A stretch of 64,000 bases of DNA from Elysia chlorotica (Eukaryota; Mollusca; Gastropoda; Plakobranchidae), in contig RQTK01000007.1 of assembly GCA_003991915.1 (NCBI GenBank), forward strand, positions 1,410,636-1,474,635, written 5' to 3'. The stretch's first letter is position 1; the number at the start of each line of letters is the position of its first letter. Under the pieces are notes generated by a model. The model was not told the DNA's origin and searched no databases. It saw nothing but the letters and a program-made list of their open reading frames with translations. The position numbers and the translations under genes are program-made. Of the stretch, positions 34,498 to 47,700 are shown one piece after another.

Positions 34498-34640
34498 TCG
34501 GCAAACCGGAAATTCAGCTTCGGCAGCTTCGGTAAAATCCTGGCAAACAGGAAGCAGCGTTGGGTTTGTTTACAATCTCAGATTGTCCATGCCTGAAAGC
34601 GAAACTTGCTTTGATTCACTAGGCCCATCTATACCTCAAA
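34498..34640 (+). promoter_or_regulatory. Likely IMP3 core promoter and 5' UTR
   Basis: It is non-repetitive, lies between the CAA tract and the IMP3 start codon, and contains ETS-like ACCGGAAAT (about 34,505) and ACAGGAAGC motifs. No TATA box is evident, as usual for housekeeping ribosome-biogenesis genes. The transcription start is not defined by the sequence. Confidence 0.45.
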
Positions 34641-37600
34641 ATGGTTCGAAAACTAAAATTTCACGAAAAGAAGCTCTTGAAAAAAGTAGATTTTCTTTCG
34701 TGGGAAGTAGATAACAACCTCCATGAACTGAAAATAATGAAACGGTTCCACATACAGCGTCGAGAGGATTACACATTGTGAGTTGATTGACAAGTCTAGA
34801 TCTAGATTCTAGGCCTAGATCTAGATCTAGAAAATCTAGTATTTCAAAGTCGATGATGGACCTAGATCTAAATCAACAATCTTTATTGGTATATGTCTAA
34901 TCTAGATGACTAAGTTCTTTATCTAGAAACTAGACTCTAAGAGCTAAGCTCTAGATCTAACAATAAGGCTGGAATACGATTCAGCATTTCAGGTGACATT
35001 CAAAAGTGTTTCCCAATTTTCTTGAGTGATAGTATCACTGCTCTTACTCTTGTGCAGCAAAGGCAATGTTGTGTCTCGGCCCCTCCTGCTGGGGAACATT
35101 TAAACTTAGCCTACATTCATATCTTATTCTAAATGAATGATGCAGAACACATCATGGTAGGGGATAACAACAAAACCCTGCATCTTTTGTTTGGTAGGCA
35201 CTGTCACAATGTAACAAGTTGAATGTTGTGTTGGTTTGTATTGCCGCCAAGCATCAACCCAAACTGTTAGTATTGGGCCTGTAATAAATGAGACAGCCAT
35301 AAAGATACCAACTCAACACAGGTTTTCTCAATAGGTCCTATTAAAGTAAACAGATCTGTAGCTCTATAGATTTGGCGCCTTACCATATCTAGAAAAGAGA
35401 AAGAAGAGATAACCCATGGGATCTGCAGGCCTTTCAAATGTTTATCAAATTAATTTATAAAACTTTTAGACTTGCTTTGGGTTGACATCATGCATGGTGT
35501 AAAGCTTGAATCTCCCAGCACTGTCTCCGACAGTTAGTTCCAAAACTAGGTTGTTTAAAATGCACTGGTCAAAGTGTCCAGTATCACGTTAATACTTTGA
35601 ATATTTAAACAGGGATTAGTTACATTATCCTGGGATTAAATTTAGAAAGTGAAAGTAATCTGTGCCTAATTCCTCCTAATTTAATCTCATTTAGAATTTA
35701 TAAAATGTTAATCCTTGTCGTACATCTTTAAATATTGATTTTCTAAGATGTTATGATGAATCTCTAGGTCAAGCTTTAGCTTTTATAAATAGTTCTTAGG
35801 TTGGGTCCCACGGTCACCTCTAGTGAAACTGCAGTGCTTCCTGATTTGCTTTACGCCCTGCACCCACCCAGCTCAAACTAAGCAGAATAGGGATGCAAAA
35901 AATATATCAGACTTATTGATATGCTAAGCATTAACTTTAAGTGAAATTAACTCTTTAAGACTTAGAGCATAACCTTTAGCAATCTATGTAGCATCTGCAC
36001 AGCTTCTTGACTTAAGCGTTGATATTCCCAGAATTAGTTTCAGATAATCATCTGGGTCCATCCATCTAGGCGCTAGTACATGATGGCCTTTTGCAAAAGT
36101 GATCTCAAAAACTAAAAGGCCAAGATATGGCTTGAAAATGAGAAGATTCTAGATGTATAAATTCAGTTAGTTAAATTACAATGATGAAGTGAATAAAATA
36201 TAATAGACAAACTTTTTTTTATTAATGATTTTTAAAAACAGGCTAGAATAATTTATCTGGTGGTACATGTACTGTTATACATATTTGTAACTCTGGGACC
36301 CAACACTTTTTGCCCTTAGGTGCCAGCCACCATTTTACTGATGATGAGGCTTGCGTCTAATAAAAAAAAAAAAAATTTACTAACCGGTAAACCATCTATG
36401 TTGTTGTCTACTGATATCTGATAATTGATGGTTGTTCTGTTCCCATGTCAGATACAACAAGCTCTCGCGGCAGATCCGACTTGTGTCTCAGGCAATCAAA
36501 GAAATGGACCAGAAACATCCGCGACGAGTCGAGTTCACAGAGCAACTTTTGGAGAAGCTGTGAGTAGAGCTGGGTCTGTTTCTTTGTGAATGTTCTGGCT
36601 TCAAAAAGTATCTTGCTTGAAGTGCAGCATAGTTTCATCTTTAGTAGATCCAAATTTTTTTGCTACATAATGAGCGATCCTACCTTCAAACATGTTTTGT
36701 CAAATGTTGAGAACATATTTTAAAATGTACATGTAATGTTTAATTGCAGTTTCACAGTCTTAGAATATTATTCTTAAATTCAGATTGAAAAAGGGTATCA
36801 TCCGTATGTCTATGTTTTTATTTTTCTCCACTGAAGTTGCTACTTTCTAGGGAAGGTTAGCAATCTGAGGCTCATATGTATCATTTTTAGTGTGTTAGGC
36901 TTCAGGGAATTCACCTTAACTTAAGTGTACATCCTGATGTAAGAATGAGGATTATAATCATTAATGTGCTGTTTGAAAAAAAAATGATTTTAAAGTATGG
37001 TGTTATTAAATCTGATATCGGTTTATATTTGAAAAGTCTGTCTGGAACTATTGTGCGCGTATGAACATATGGTTTGTGTCATTGAAAATTAAAAAAAAAA
37101 TACAGGTCCTTACTTAAAACAGTGATTGTTTTTTGTGCTATGATCATTTGATTAGTTCTAAATTTTGTAGTTTCTCTTACCATCATTAAGATCACAACTG
37201 GATGGAAAGAAGAAGGAAAAATATGCTGGCTTCTGTTTTAGACGACAAAAATATGTTTAGATCCGTTAAGAAAGTTGAATATACACATGTAGTTAATATT
37301 ATGTTGCTGGTGAAGTAGCTATATTAGGATGTTGGTCCATTACCATAGCAGAAAGCGGTTACATTCTCATGTTTCCCTTGGTTACGAGCATGTTTTAAAA
37401 GATTGTTATGAAATTTACAATCTGTTTTCCATGCATACACCTCCAGAAATCTTGTATGTTAGAGCAGGCTGTAATTGTTACCCATGTCCCCATTTTAGCC
37501 ATGTTATTAAAATAAGTTTTGTTTGTGAATTAAATCGTCAATACATATGGAAAGCAGACTAATTTGCTCCAAATAATTTCAAAACAACACAAGAAGAATA

Positions 37601-40478
37601 TGTCTTGATTGTTGGGTTCCAACAACAAAACCTATTTCTCTCTCTCTCTCTCTCCCCCTCACTCTCTCTTATTTGTGTGGCAAGATGATTTTTTTATCTA
37701 TTATCTTGCCAGGCTATCCGCTATGAATCTGATTTATTTCGACTGTGTAAGGCAAAGAACTTCTTCTTGTGGGCCGGGTAGCTTGGTTCGTCGAGAGAGC
37801 ACATCATGCATTTTAACGGGAAGTCCCCTGTTCAAATCCCAAACAGTTTGGGTTTTGTCACTTGTCAGTACAATAGGACTTGATGATTCGAATAGTTGAT
37901 GTGTCTCCGCTTATTATGCTGACTCTGCTCTGCAGCGCACACATTTTCAGATATATATTTCAGGACTCGCCCTTGTGTATAATAACTCCTAGGCTAGGGG
38001 GTTTGAAGACTTAAAACCAGAAGAGAACTTTTCCCCTCTGATCAGATAGACCGCATAAACTTCATTACTTTCAAGTTGAGTGATGTCGCTAGGATCGTGC
38101 TTGTCACCAGCTGAGACACAGAGTCCAGATCCTTGCTCTGTGTGCCAGCACATAAAATTGTCAGACTCTAGTCCTAGACCCGTCCACAATGTAAAGCTGA
38201 CTTTAGACGTTAAGCAACCTACTCAAACCATGCCTGTGAGGAACCGAGAGAGCTCATCAGTAGAGCGCACTGTTTATATTGTGGTACTGGTAGTCCCCGG
38301 TTCGCTTCCTGTTCGGGTCGCCCTGTTCCATTCTGGTTGTGTCAGTGTCAGTAGGGTTCAGATATGTTACCTGGCAGCAGGAAAATTTACTGACGTTACT
38401 CTTGGGACCCGTCCGCTCTATAACCTGCAGCTGACTCTTAACTCACAAACCAAAACAACCAGGGAGCACGTATTTTGGTCCCTCGAACTTTGAGATGGTT
38501 GTGGTGTCAACCTTGTTTATATGACACCACAAGAAAGGCGTGAGGGGCGTAGACAGTGAATCGGCTACATGTCATGTAGACTAGTTTTCAATTACATTTT
38601 TTAATGGGGCGTGGAAAAGGTAATCACTAAATGTGCATAAGGCGTTGACCAATGCAGGTGCATACATTGGTTATTGTTGCGCCCCTTATATTTTACAAAT
38701 AATCCAATGCAGAAAAGCGCACCAATCCAGACCACTAACGACTGGGCTATCTGTCGTAACCCACCCCAGACACCGATATAAGTCTCAAAGACACATTATT
38801 GTCAGTGTTAAGAGCGTTTGTTTGTACCGGAAGCAGCGCACGAGCGCCGCGCCATTCTTCCCCAAGGCCAATAACCACCGTTCTTTTTTGCCATAGATTT
38901 TTTTTTTACCATTTTGTCTTTCGTAGCCCAAATTTGCACAACCTAATTTCTATTTGCCCTTCATTGCAGCTCCCATGGTTCATTGCACTCCGCTAGTAAA
39001 AGGCTTAGTTTTCTCAATAATCACTGGAGTGTTTGGGTGTGATGTGGACTTAAGGCATGCGCTAATCGAACGAACATCGGAATGTTCCAAATCTGAAAAA
39101 AAAAAGATTAGTACCAGCAAATTGCTTTTATCTCATCGCTGATTAATCGACGGGTTTTTCTGCACCAAGAGAAAAAAAAAGGGGGGGGGGGGGTAAAGTG
39201 GCTCATGTAGTAGCGCGTTGGTCTCCTTGTCGGAAGGTCCGCGGTTTGAATCCCACTATCGGTCAACGTTTTTTGTTGTTTTGTTCGATTTCTTCCCTCC
39301 TGGTTAGGTCGGTGTAAGTTTAATGTGACTGGTCTCAAGACATAGACTGTTTGAGTGTGACAATTATTTACGTGCTGCCAGTGCTAGCTGTTATTCTACA
39401 CAGGCACAGAGAGAGAAAAGGCTGTGCGATTCACACAATGATACCGAATGACGTAACCGCGACCCTTAGACATGGCGTTTTCTCATCGCTCATTGGCTCT
39501 CTAAGTCTAGACTTGAGTTATGATTGGACGGCTGTGCAGATTCCCGTCCTATCGTCTTCGTCTTGGCTGTGGGCGCCATTATCGCAAGGTCTCTAGATAG
39601 AGTAGGGATACGTTATTGTACATACATGTACCAGGTCTTCCGTCTCCGCCTAGTATTACATTATACAGTACTGTACTGACGTCGACCACTCTAGGACCTA
39701 AGACTAAGAGACCCTTACTTGAGAGAGGGCGTTGCTTTCTACGAACCAAAGAACACGAAGCTTAAGCAGAGCAGTGTGAGATTGGTCCCCAGAGGGTCTG
39801 CCGTCTCCGCCTAGTATTACATTATACAGCTCTGTACGAACGATGACCACTCTAGGACCTAAGACTAAGAGACCCTAACTAGAGAGGGAGAGCGTTGCTT
39901 TCTCCGAACCGAAGAACACGATGCTTAAGCAGAGCAGTGTGAGATTGGTCCCCAGAGGGTTCGCGGTTCGTGCCTGACTTGTCGCTAATCGGGTCGGGCC
40001 GGTTCCCACAAGGGGCGAGTCAGCGAAGGGAGCGTTGCTTTCTACGAACCGAAGAACACGATGCTTAAGCAAAGCGAGATTGGTCCCCAGAGGGTTCGCG
40101 GTTCGTGCCTGACTTGTCGCTAATCGGGTCGGGCCGGTTCCCACAAGGGGCGAGTCAGCGAGTCAATCTAGCGGACAGTTGTCCCCCTTGTTCGCTCTGT
40201 TCTGCCGCAAAGTGATAGTGACAGCTTGCGGGCCAAATTGGCTTTCTCGGCCTTCTCGACTTTCTCCTTCTTTTGTGTCTTCTGAGCCGCCTGGTATGGT
40301 TCGCCTACCGCCCTTCACAAAGATTTTGTCGTGGTTGGTACTGGTACCTAAATATATTGTTATGACGCCAGAAAGTGGAGTGAATTTTGTACGGTTGATA
40401 AGGTTAATGTAGGTCCTCATTGTTTCTCTGTCCAATTAGTTTGTAGCTCTCAATCGGCAATTTCATGTCCTATGAATA

Positions 40479-40550
<72 letters not shown>

Positions 40551-40700
40551 ATCTTTCTATCTCGCCTGTCAGTCTATGTCTCTCTCGGAGTCTATAGTAT
40601 GAGTATGACTGTGGCAGCATATAACATTGTCAGACGTCAGTTTTGAGGCTCGTTCACAATGTAGCCCATATAGTGTTGATGTTAGGCTTTAAGCAACCAA

Positions 40701-40733
<33 letters not shown>

Positions 40734-42880
40734 ACTCTTTCTTAATTGAATTTCTATCAAGCAATTATTGTTATCGTTTTTATGTGATATGATATTCCCA
40801 CGTCCAGACACTCGATGGGTTTGATCCCGACCAAGAGGAGCTTGAGTCTGGCAGACAGAGTGTCGGCGTCCTCTTTCTGCAGGTGGGTCGTCTTTATCTT
40901 TAGACAGAGTGTGATTTGTGACAACATTTCCACCACATCTCTCTGACTGTCATTATATGTGAACTTGATTATTCAATTATCATTATTTATTCATTGGAAG
41001 TGTTATTAGCTTATTGTAAAATGTTCATCTCCAAACTGCAAAGATATACATTTTGAAATTAAAGACAAAGAGGGATATTAATTTGTATTTGTGAATGGAT
41101 GGGTGATATAACCAGTGATGCCAATTTTCTTTAAAATAGCTGTGTGTTTTGATGATGAATAATACATTCTTCTCTCAGTCAACATTGCCTTCACTGTTTG
41201 TTTTCCCCTGGCTCTATGTCTAGTGCGTGTATTAAAATTATGTGTAACATTGTCTTTCACCTTGTCTCCCCCTCCATGCTAATTCCTATCTGTGTGTGTG
41301 CTGGGTGTGTACAGACGGAGGCTGCCGGTGCTGATGGTGAGGAACCACATGTCCGAGACCCTCAAGGCGGCAACCACCTTCATAGAGCAAGGCCGTATCC
41401 TTTCACCTGGGGTGTTTACATTTTTTTTTTAGAGTTTAATATTTTGTCTGATAACAAACTTTCTGATGAGCAGGATTACCGGGGCAATTTGAGATGGAGG
41501 CCTACAAAATTTGTCACAAATGTAAAGACCTTTTGTCATTTAATTAAACTTCAAATTGCAATATCTACCGGTATTCTATGATTCTCATTAAGATAATTTA
41601 ATGGTTTTAACATTTGTTTATAACTACTGAATTGGGAATCTGTCTTTTTTTATATTCTCTTAAACGGTAACAATAATCTATGGGGCTCTTTATTTGCAAG
41701 ATTATTCAGGCTTTGTTCTGGCCTTGTAAGATGTCTGGTTTGAGATTATATGTGTCGGACTGAAGCTTTTTCTGTAAAGTCTCAATGCGCCACTGCCCTT
41801 TAACAAATCAACATATGTACAGTTACTACACATTAATGAAATTTGACTTAACCTTTCCAAGATGTTCGGATTGGCCCACATGTGGTAGACGATCCTGCAT
41901 ACCTTGTAACAAGGTGAGGTCTGCTGATAATATGAACAGATTTGTGATTCGTTTTCCTATGCTCTTTTATTTTCTCACAAAAATGAATTTAAATATGCTG
42001 TGACTATTGAAAAAAAAATTGTACCAGTAAGATAATTATGTTTTGTAACTTGTGAAAAAATAATATTGATGCTGTGAGTGTGACTGTCGTAGACCATATG
42101 AAACTATTTCTTTTGTCTTAAAATATCTTTGAAGTTTGAAACAAAATAAAAACAGAAACTGAGCGATAATCCTTTGTTGATACAGATTTGTTTTCAGCTC
42201 AATTCTTTCAATGATACAATTGCTGAATTAGTGTCTCGTAGTTATCAATGTAGATTGTGAGCGCAGTATTACAGAAATATACGGAGTGAAAACCTTAAAA
42301 GTTTTCCTTACCCCATTCTAAAATGAACACTTAGAACTGGCACGTTTGCAACATGCATTGGGACTTTCAAATGTGTGATTTATGTGATTTATCTTTCTCT
42401 GTGTAGGGGAATGGAAGACTTTGTGTCATGGAAGGATACTTCGAAGATCAAGAAACAGGTTCAGGAATATAATGATATGGTAAGATTTGGATATATCTTT
42501 TCATCCTTTGAAATTTTGTTTGCTATGAAAAGCACTTTATTTCAACACAGATAGAAGCATAAAACACAAATTGAAAAATGTATATTGGTTTTTATCTTAT
42601 AATTGGCACCAACATTAAGAATTATGCAGATTTTTCACAGCTTGGGTGTTTTTCACCCACGAGTGGTGGTGAAGGTTAAAAAAAAAAAAATAAGATGCTG
42701 GTTTTCAATATTGTAACATCCAATCTCAGTTAATTTCCTCTTGAAAACAAGGAAACACAAAGATGTCCTTGTTTTTTTTTATATACAGTCTTTTTTTTTT
42801 TATTATCCTCTTTTTTTTAGTTGTAAACCTTTTTTTCTTTCTTCCTTTTTCTCCAGAGAGATGACTTTGACCTGGCGTGA
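34641..42880 (+). CDS. IMP3: U3 small nucleolar ribonucleoprotein protein IMP3
   Basis: IMP3 belongs to the U3 snoRNP/SSU processome in the nucleolus, where with IMP4 and MPP10 it promotes U3 snoRNA pairing with pre-rRNA for 18S maturation. Seven coding exons join in phase: 34641-34777, 36452-36559, 40808-40882, 41315-41394, 41862-41913, 42407-42479 and 42857-42880, giving 182 residues (human about 184). The N-terminus reads [20 protein letters not shown], then RREDYTLYNKLSR, almost as in vertebrates. The S4-type RNA-binding region (about 106-165) contains [15 protein letters not shown] and [14 protein letters not shown], and the protein ends RDDFDLA, as in orthologues. All introns are GT-AG; the exon 4 donor (GTATCC) is weak. 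Intron 3 (about 4.2 kb) holds SINEs and duplications. ATTAAA at about 42,943 is a possible poly(A) signal. No residue suggests loss of function. Confidence 0.97.
34778..34990. repeat. Cluster of CTAGATCT-type motifs at the start of IMP3 intron 1
   Basis: Repeated words such as TCTAGATCTAGATTCTAGGC, CTAGATCTAGAAAATCTAG and GCTCTAGATCTAAC lie within 200 bp of the first splice donor. Similar clusters occur at 20,160-20,480 and 49,620-49,890. Confidence 0.75.
34991..36451 (+). other. IMP3 intron 1, nothing else seen
   Basis: Unique AT-rich sequence with no SINE head, LINE motif or microsatellite of note, in contrast with intron 3. Confidence 0.6.
37765..38470 (+). repeat. Three SINE copies in IMP3 intron 3
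   Basis: A head-only piece with B box GTTCAAATCCC lies at about 37,765-37,890. A body plus 3' module follows at about 38,080-38,220 (CCAGCACATAAAATTGTCAG). A more complete copy at about 38,235-38,470 has GGTTCGCTTCC in its head and TTGGGACCCGTCCGCTCTAT in its tail. All share the gene's orientation. A short CT tract sits at 37,638-37,670. Confidence 0.7.
38471..39185 (+). other. Unique part of IMP3 intron 3
   Basis: A GC-rich patch with a CCAAT at about 38,870 and several short open frames is visible. None is splice-bounded or recognisable. Confidence 0.4.
39190..39345 (+). repeat. tRNA-derived SINE, 3'-truncated
   Basis: The head has AAAGTGGCTCATGTAGTAGC and the B box GGTTTGAATCCCAC. The body has TTAGGTCGGTGTAAG. 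It stops before the conserved tail. A homopolymer G run precedes it. Confidence 0.75.
39636..40162. repeat. Nested tandem duplications in IMP3 intron 3
   Basis: A 160-bp unit starting CCGTCTCCGCCTAGTATTAC occurs at about 39,640 and 39,800. Its right part, with an added segment (GCGTTGCTTTCT to GGGGCGAGTCAGCGA), is itself repeated at 39,892-40,031 and 40,032-40,162. The last copy lacks about 9 bp. The differing extents show at least two successive duplications. The unit contains GGTTCGCGGTTCGTGCC, vaguely B-box-like, but no tRNA fold. Confidence 0.92.
40212..40466 (-). repeat. Dispersed 255-bp repeat with an open frame, copy 2
   Basis: Partner of 28,876-29,130. The minus-strand frame is again open and differs at only a few residues in the alignable part (for example TPVAGVITTYLG against [12 protein letters not shown]). 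It sits in an intron of IMP3, antisense to the gene. The product is unrecognised. Confidence 0.7.
40484..40560. repeat. (CT)n microsatellite
   Basis: CT run with terminal TATC units, following the dispersed repeat as at 29,149. Confidence 0.95.
40600..40735 (+). repeat. SINE 3' module running into a CT tract
   Basis: It contains GGCAGCATATAACATTGTCA through GCAACCAACT, then (CT)n to about 40,728. It ends 80 bp upstream of IMP3 exon 3, so the CT run may contribute to that intron's polypyrimidine tract. Confidence 0.78.
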
Positions 42881-44710
42881 TAGAGTTGATGGTCCAATCT
42901 TTTTCCTTGTATATATATTTTTTTGGTTTTCATGTACAGTTGATTAAATGAAATCGAGAAATCAACAATTTATGTTGTCTTCTTTTGTTTTGATACAGCA
43001 TTGTGAAAAAGAACTTGTTTTTCTATTTTAGCTGAATAACGGATATTTTAAATTTTCAAATAATTTTGTCAGGGTACCTATACCCTATAACTGATCGAGC
43101 AGTTTTTGCATCAAAACAGAATTGTTATTTATTGTTTGTGATCTTTTTGACATTTTTTTTATTACAATCAAGCACCAACCATGCAAAGAACCAATGAAAA
43201 AATTCATCTTAACAAAAATTGCTACGTTTGAATACGCAAAAAGAAGAAAACAAAATTATAAAACGGTTAACATTTTCTCAAAAAAAAAGAAAATTCTTCT
43301 TATTTTATTTTTAAACCAAAACAAAGAAAAGTGTCTTTGAATTTGAAAGCAAAATTGTAACTGTAGTGTCAGAAACATTTCTGTACATATTGATTTAATG
43401 TGAAGACTAAAACTGAGAGAACTAAACTACCAAAAAGTCTTACACTAAACACTGTAACAGAATTAAAATGATACCGTATCTCAACCACTGTAATGACTAC
43501 CACTAACATAATTAAAATGATACCGGTAGTGACTTGTGTTCAATAAATCATAATGCATTCAATAATGCAGCTTTACAACCTAGCAGTTTACAGGGGCTAA
43601 ACTACACCCATAAAATCTATTTTACATTTATTAATGTGTCATTCTTTTCAGGCTTTCTTAGAGAAAATATTGGTGCCCATTATTTTCTAAGCAATAACAG
43701 TTAACACTGTTGCTACAATGGATCGAACACTTGTCTGCACTGGGAAACATTTCCTTCAATCCTCTACATGACCTGCAATCTAACAAATATCTATCAAAAT
43801 ATCTATTTTTGTATACACAGGGTTGGTTTAAAACTTGAATAGATTTTTTCTTTAGATTCTGTGTTCCCTACTTTTTTAAAGTAGTAAATATTTTGATAAT
43901 AAAACGGATTAATAATTATTTTCTAATCTGATTCATGTGGCACATGCAGCATATTTTGTGAGTGGTCAAAGGGAACTAATTACACTAATACTAACAGAAA
44001 TAGTTTACGGTTATTCTGCCTCTTTAGAATTTGAAGTACATAATTTTATTTAAAAAAAAACAACATATGAACAATAATTGCATCTTGAGGGTAGATCTGG
44101 TGCATCAAATTTGATGCCTAAATCAAACTCAAAGCTATATGGATGGCAAGAGAACTCACAGAATATAATCACATAAGGGTTTTAGGGTAGCAAAAAATAA
44201 TGCACCAAACAATAATTGAATTTGATTATGAAACTTTTAAATCAAAATTCCAATATATGATAGATCTTTCACACTATGCAGAATTATAATAGTAATTCTT
44301 GCAAAATGTTTCCCAAATGAAGCTTGGAATGGACTACATTTATTGTTGAAATTTAACAAACTCTCGGATAAGCCAAAATACTTGAAATACATGAAAAATG
44401 TTTTTTTTATTTCAACACAGTAAATTTTAAATAATATTAAAACAAAACCCCACAAAATCTAATTGTTTAAATGTAACCTGCCGGTAAAGGACGAAATGAA
44501 CTTGTTAGGAGTTAAGGTTTAAATAGAAAAAATAAATACATTTAATCAAGAATGCATGTCTGAAGAACACAAACCCATCGTAAAAAATGTATGGAATGAA
44601 AACTTAAGTTGTTTCATCAACTTATTTTTTAAACAATACATGTACAAAGCAGGTTTGTGTTCGATATCTTATGTTTTTACGACAAATAACTAATACAGGT
44701 ACTACAATAG
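42881..44710. other. Intergenic region between convergent 3' ends
   Basis: AT-rich, with poly(A)/poly(T) runs. It separates the 3' end of IMP3 from the 3' end of the minus-strand gene. AATAAA-like signals for both directions occur, for example TTTATT at about 44,337 for the minus gene. No SINE or exon is recognised. Confidence 0.6.
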
Positions 44711-47700
44711 TTACCGCCCTCCAAAATGGCGACTACCTTTAGTTTTGGACCGGTCATCTTGTTTCCCTAACCTACCAAGACTGCGGCTGACAATATCCAT
44801 CTCTTTCTTCATCTTCATCATTTGCCTGTTGATTGACACCAAGTCTTCCATTATGGTTTTCACAATGGATATACCCTCAGAGCGCTGCATATTCACATGT
44901 TCAACTGCAGATGCCTGGTTTGTCTGAAACTCACTTTCAAATTTGTCCAATTCGCTTTGCTGTTTTGCCTCTGCCTCCATGTTTTCATTTTCCAAGAAAA
45001 TCTGAGAGTCCAAATCACAGAAATCAATATCAGTCATGCTGTTTTGAATCTCGTCCAGCACATTGGCCAGGGATTGTTTCTCAGCTGTATTGCGTTCATC
45101 TTCACACACGCGTTGTATATAGTCAGAGACAGCGTACGGCTGGGTTACGGTTGTCAGGGTTGCTTCTTTTCCTGGGTCGGACTTAACGCTATCAGGGTTC
45201 CAGCATTTTTTAACTGCCTCAGGGGGATTTTTGCCATGTGTGATAATACATGGACCAATGGTTTCGGCACCATCTTGATTAATTTCACTTAGTTTTTTAT
45301 ATTGGCTGTGAGCATTATTCTCTCCTTCCCTTTCAATAAATTTGTTTTTACTTTTGGTATCCTCTGCAGGCCTCATCTCACCATTGGTCTCTGTTAAGTC
45401 TGAAGATTCTGCCATTGTTGGAGAAAGCGAACTAAATAAGTTAGAAAAAGACAACTTGTTGATAAAACTGTCAGCAGAGCTTTCAAAGTGTGACTGCAAA
45501 GTCTTTTCAGGAGGCACCAGATTTTCATCACAGATGCTCTTTGGTGACTTTTTAACAGTGGCAGCTTCTGTGATGGTATCTCCTGGGACTTCTGATGAGT
45601 CATCTTTAACATTGCTTCCTTCTCCATTTCTAGATTCCAAACGACCTTCCCGGGAAGTGTCATTTATTCTTCCTTCTTTAGTTGGTGAGCTTGTGTGCTT
45701 TGTACTGCCTTCAGTCACTATATTTGTTATCTGTTTTTTGTCAGAAATTACACTCATGTTCCTCTTTGATGTTTCACAATTGTTAGAACTAGCATCACTG
45801 AGATTTGTGCCAGTGGTACTGAGATCACTGATATTTGAAGGTATTGGTTTAATCACCATAGGGCTATCGTTTGGAAGACATTGACGTTTGAATGTCTCAG
45901 AGACAGTTGCTTCTGTTGAATTGCATTCCACAGCAATATTGTCAGACGTCAAGGTGATTTCAGTGTTTACTGCTGGACAGTTTTCAATTTCTTCCTCATG
46001 GCCAACATTTCTATCTAACTGTTGAGGATATTTCATAGACAATTTTGATGTCATGTGGCAGTTGCTCTTTCCACCTGCCTCTGCATCTCCCTGTGGTTCT
46101 GGTGGTTCCGATGTTGTTGATGATTTGTGATGGGTGCTGTCACAGTCTGCCCTTCCAGAAAGTTCAGGAGACTGTTTGCTTGGAGTTGCTGGCTCGTCAC
46201 CGTCTCTGTCATGGACTTCCTCAGCGTGTGTCTGTGAATTTATCACTGGGGTTTCTTGCCCAAAACAGCTGTGGTCAGACACTGCCTCATCATGCATTCG
46301 CTGTTTAAGGGATGTTGTGACCTGTGGTTCAGGCTTGAAGTTAATGCTGTCATCTGGCAAAGGGGAGAATGTCGACAGGTCCCCATGTCTCTGTATGTTT
46401 GTAACACTTCTGCTCATAGTGGTAGCTCCAAACATTGAACAAGTGTTGGAATCAATTTTAGTGTCGTACATTTTACTAACACTACCAGTTATTGGAGAGA
46501 GATCAAACATTGTGAATTTGTTGTCTCTAATGTCACCCGAGCTGCCAAGGTTTCCAACCGGAGAGTTGCCTGTGATAAAACCTTGAGTTCTGACAGGAGA
46601 AATGTTCAACTTCAAAACAGACTTTGATAGAGGTGTGTTCATATTTTCACCTGAAGTGTTGCTGGCAATAAAACCTTGAGTTCCTGCGAGAGAAACCTCT
46701 AAAACAGGCTCTGAAATATCCATGTTCTCCAAGGAAGGCTTCTTCCTCTCATCGTCTGTAGAGGTAGAGCTCAATAGTTCATAGGGTCCCAAAAACTGAT
46801 CCATTTGATTATGTTTTGGGGTTGAAACTCGCGGAAGACCATCGGATTTGCTTTGATCACTATGACTATCAGATTTAGTGAAAGATTTTTCCAGTGCTTT
46901 CTCATTACATTGAAAACTTGAATTGTCTTGATATTGATTTTCATTATCTCTTGTCTGAATGCCATGATCTTCAGAAAAATTATAAATTGTTGGCTTACAG
47001 TTCTGATGCATGTTGTTAGTGCTCGCTGGAGAACTGATAACATCTTCAGTCTTATTTCTCACTGACTCCTCCTCCCCACTAGAACCCAACGGATTTCCCC
47101 CTTCATCTGCTTCCAACTTGGCATTATCAAGATTTTTGGCCGTGTCTATTTCAGCCAGCTCATTAGGTCGATATGTATTATCACTTGTAGGGTTAATTAT
47201 GTTTGCCCTGGTATCACCATCATTCAAATTAAAACAAACCCCAGTGTTTTGGCTGTCTATTTTACTTGCTTGATTTTTGTCTTTGCTTTGAAAACTTGTG
47301 GGAGGCTGTGAATCTAACTCAGTTAGACCTGCTTTTCTAGGTGGAGGTTTGAATCTCTTTGCCAGTTTTTCATATGCACTAATACCATTAGAGGTTCTGT
47401 TGGATGTAACAGGTTGAGAAGCTGACAGAAAGGTTTCCCCCAAGCATCTTGTCTCTTTTGCAACAACGTAGCAAGTGAAGTCTTGGGGATCCTCACTGTG
47501 GGATTGTAAGGACTCTTCATCTGCCTCGTCATCAAACTTTTCAAGAGATTTCTTTTCTTCTTCTCCAGTGAGAGCTTCTTTAACTTCAGATATTTCACTC
47601 AGTTTATGATCGGTGATACTTTTCTCTGGTAATGTCAGGGATGTACTGTCATTGGTAACATCATCTTTCCGAGTCAAATCTCCAGCACTGCTTTCACTGA

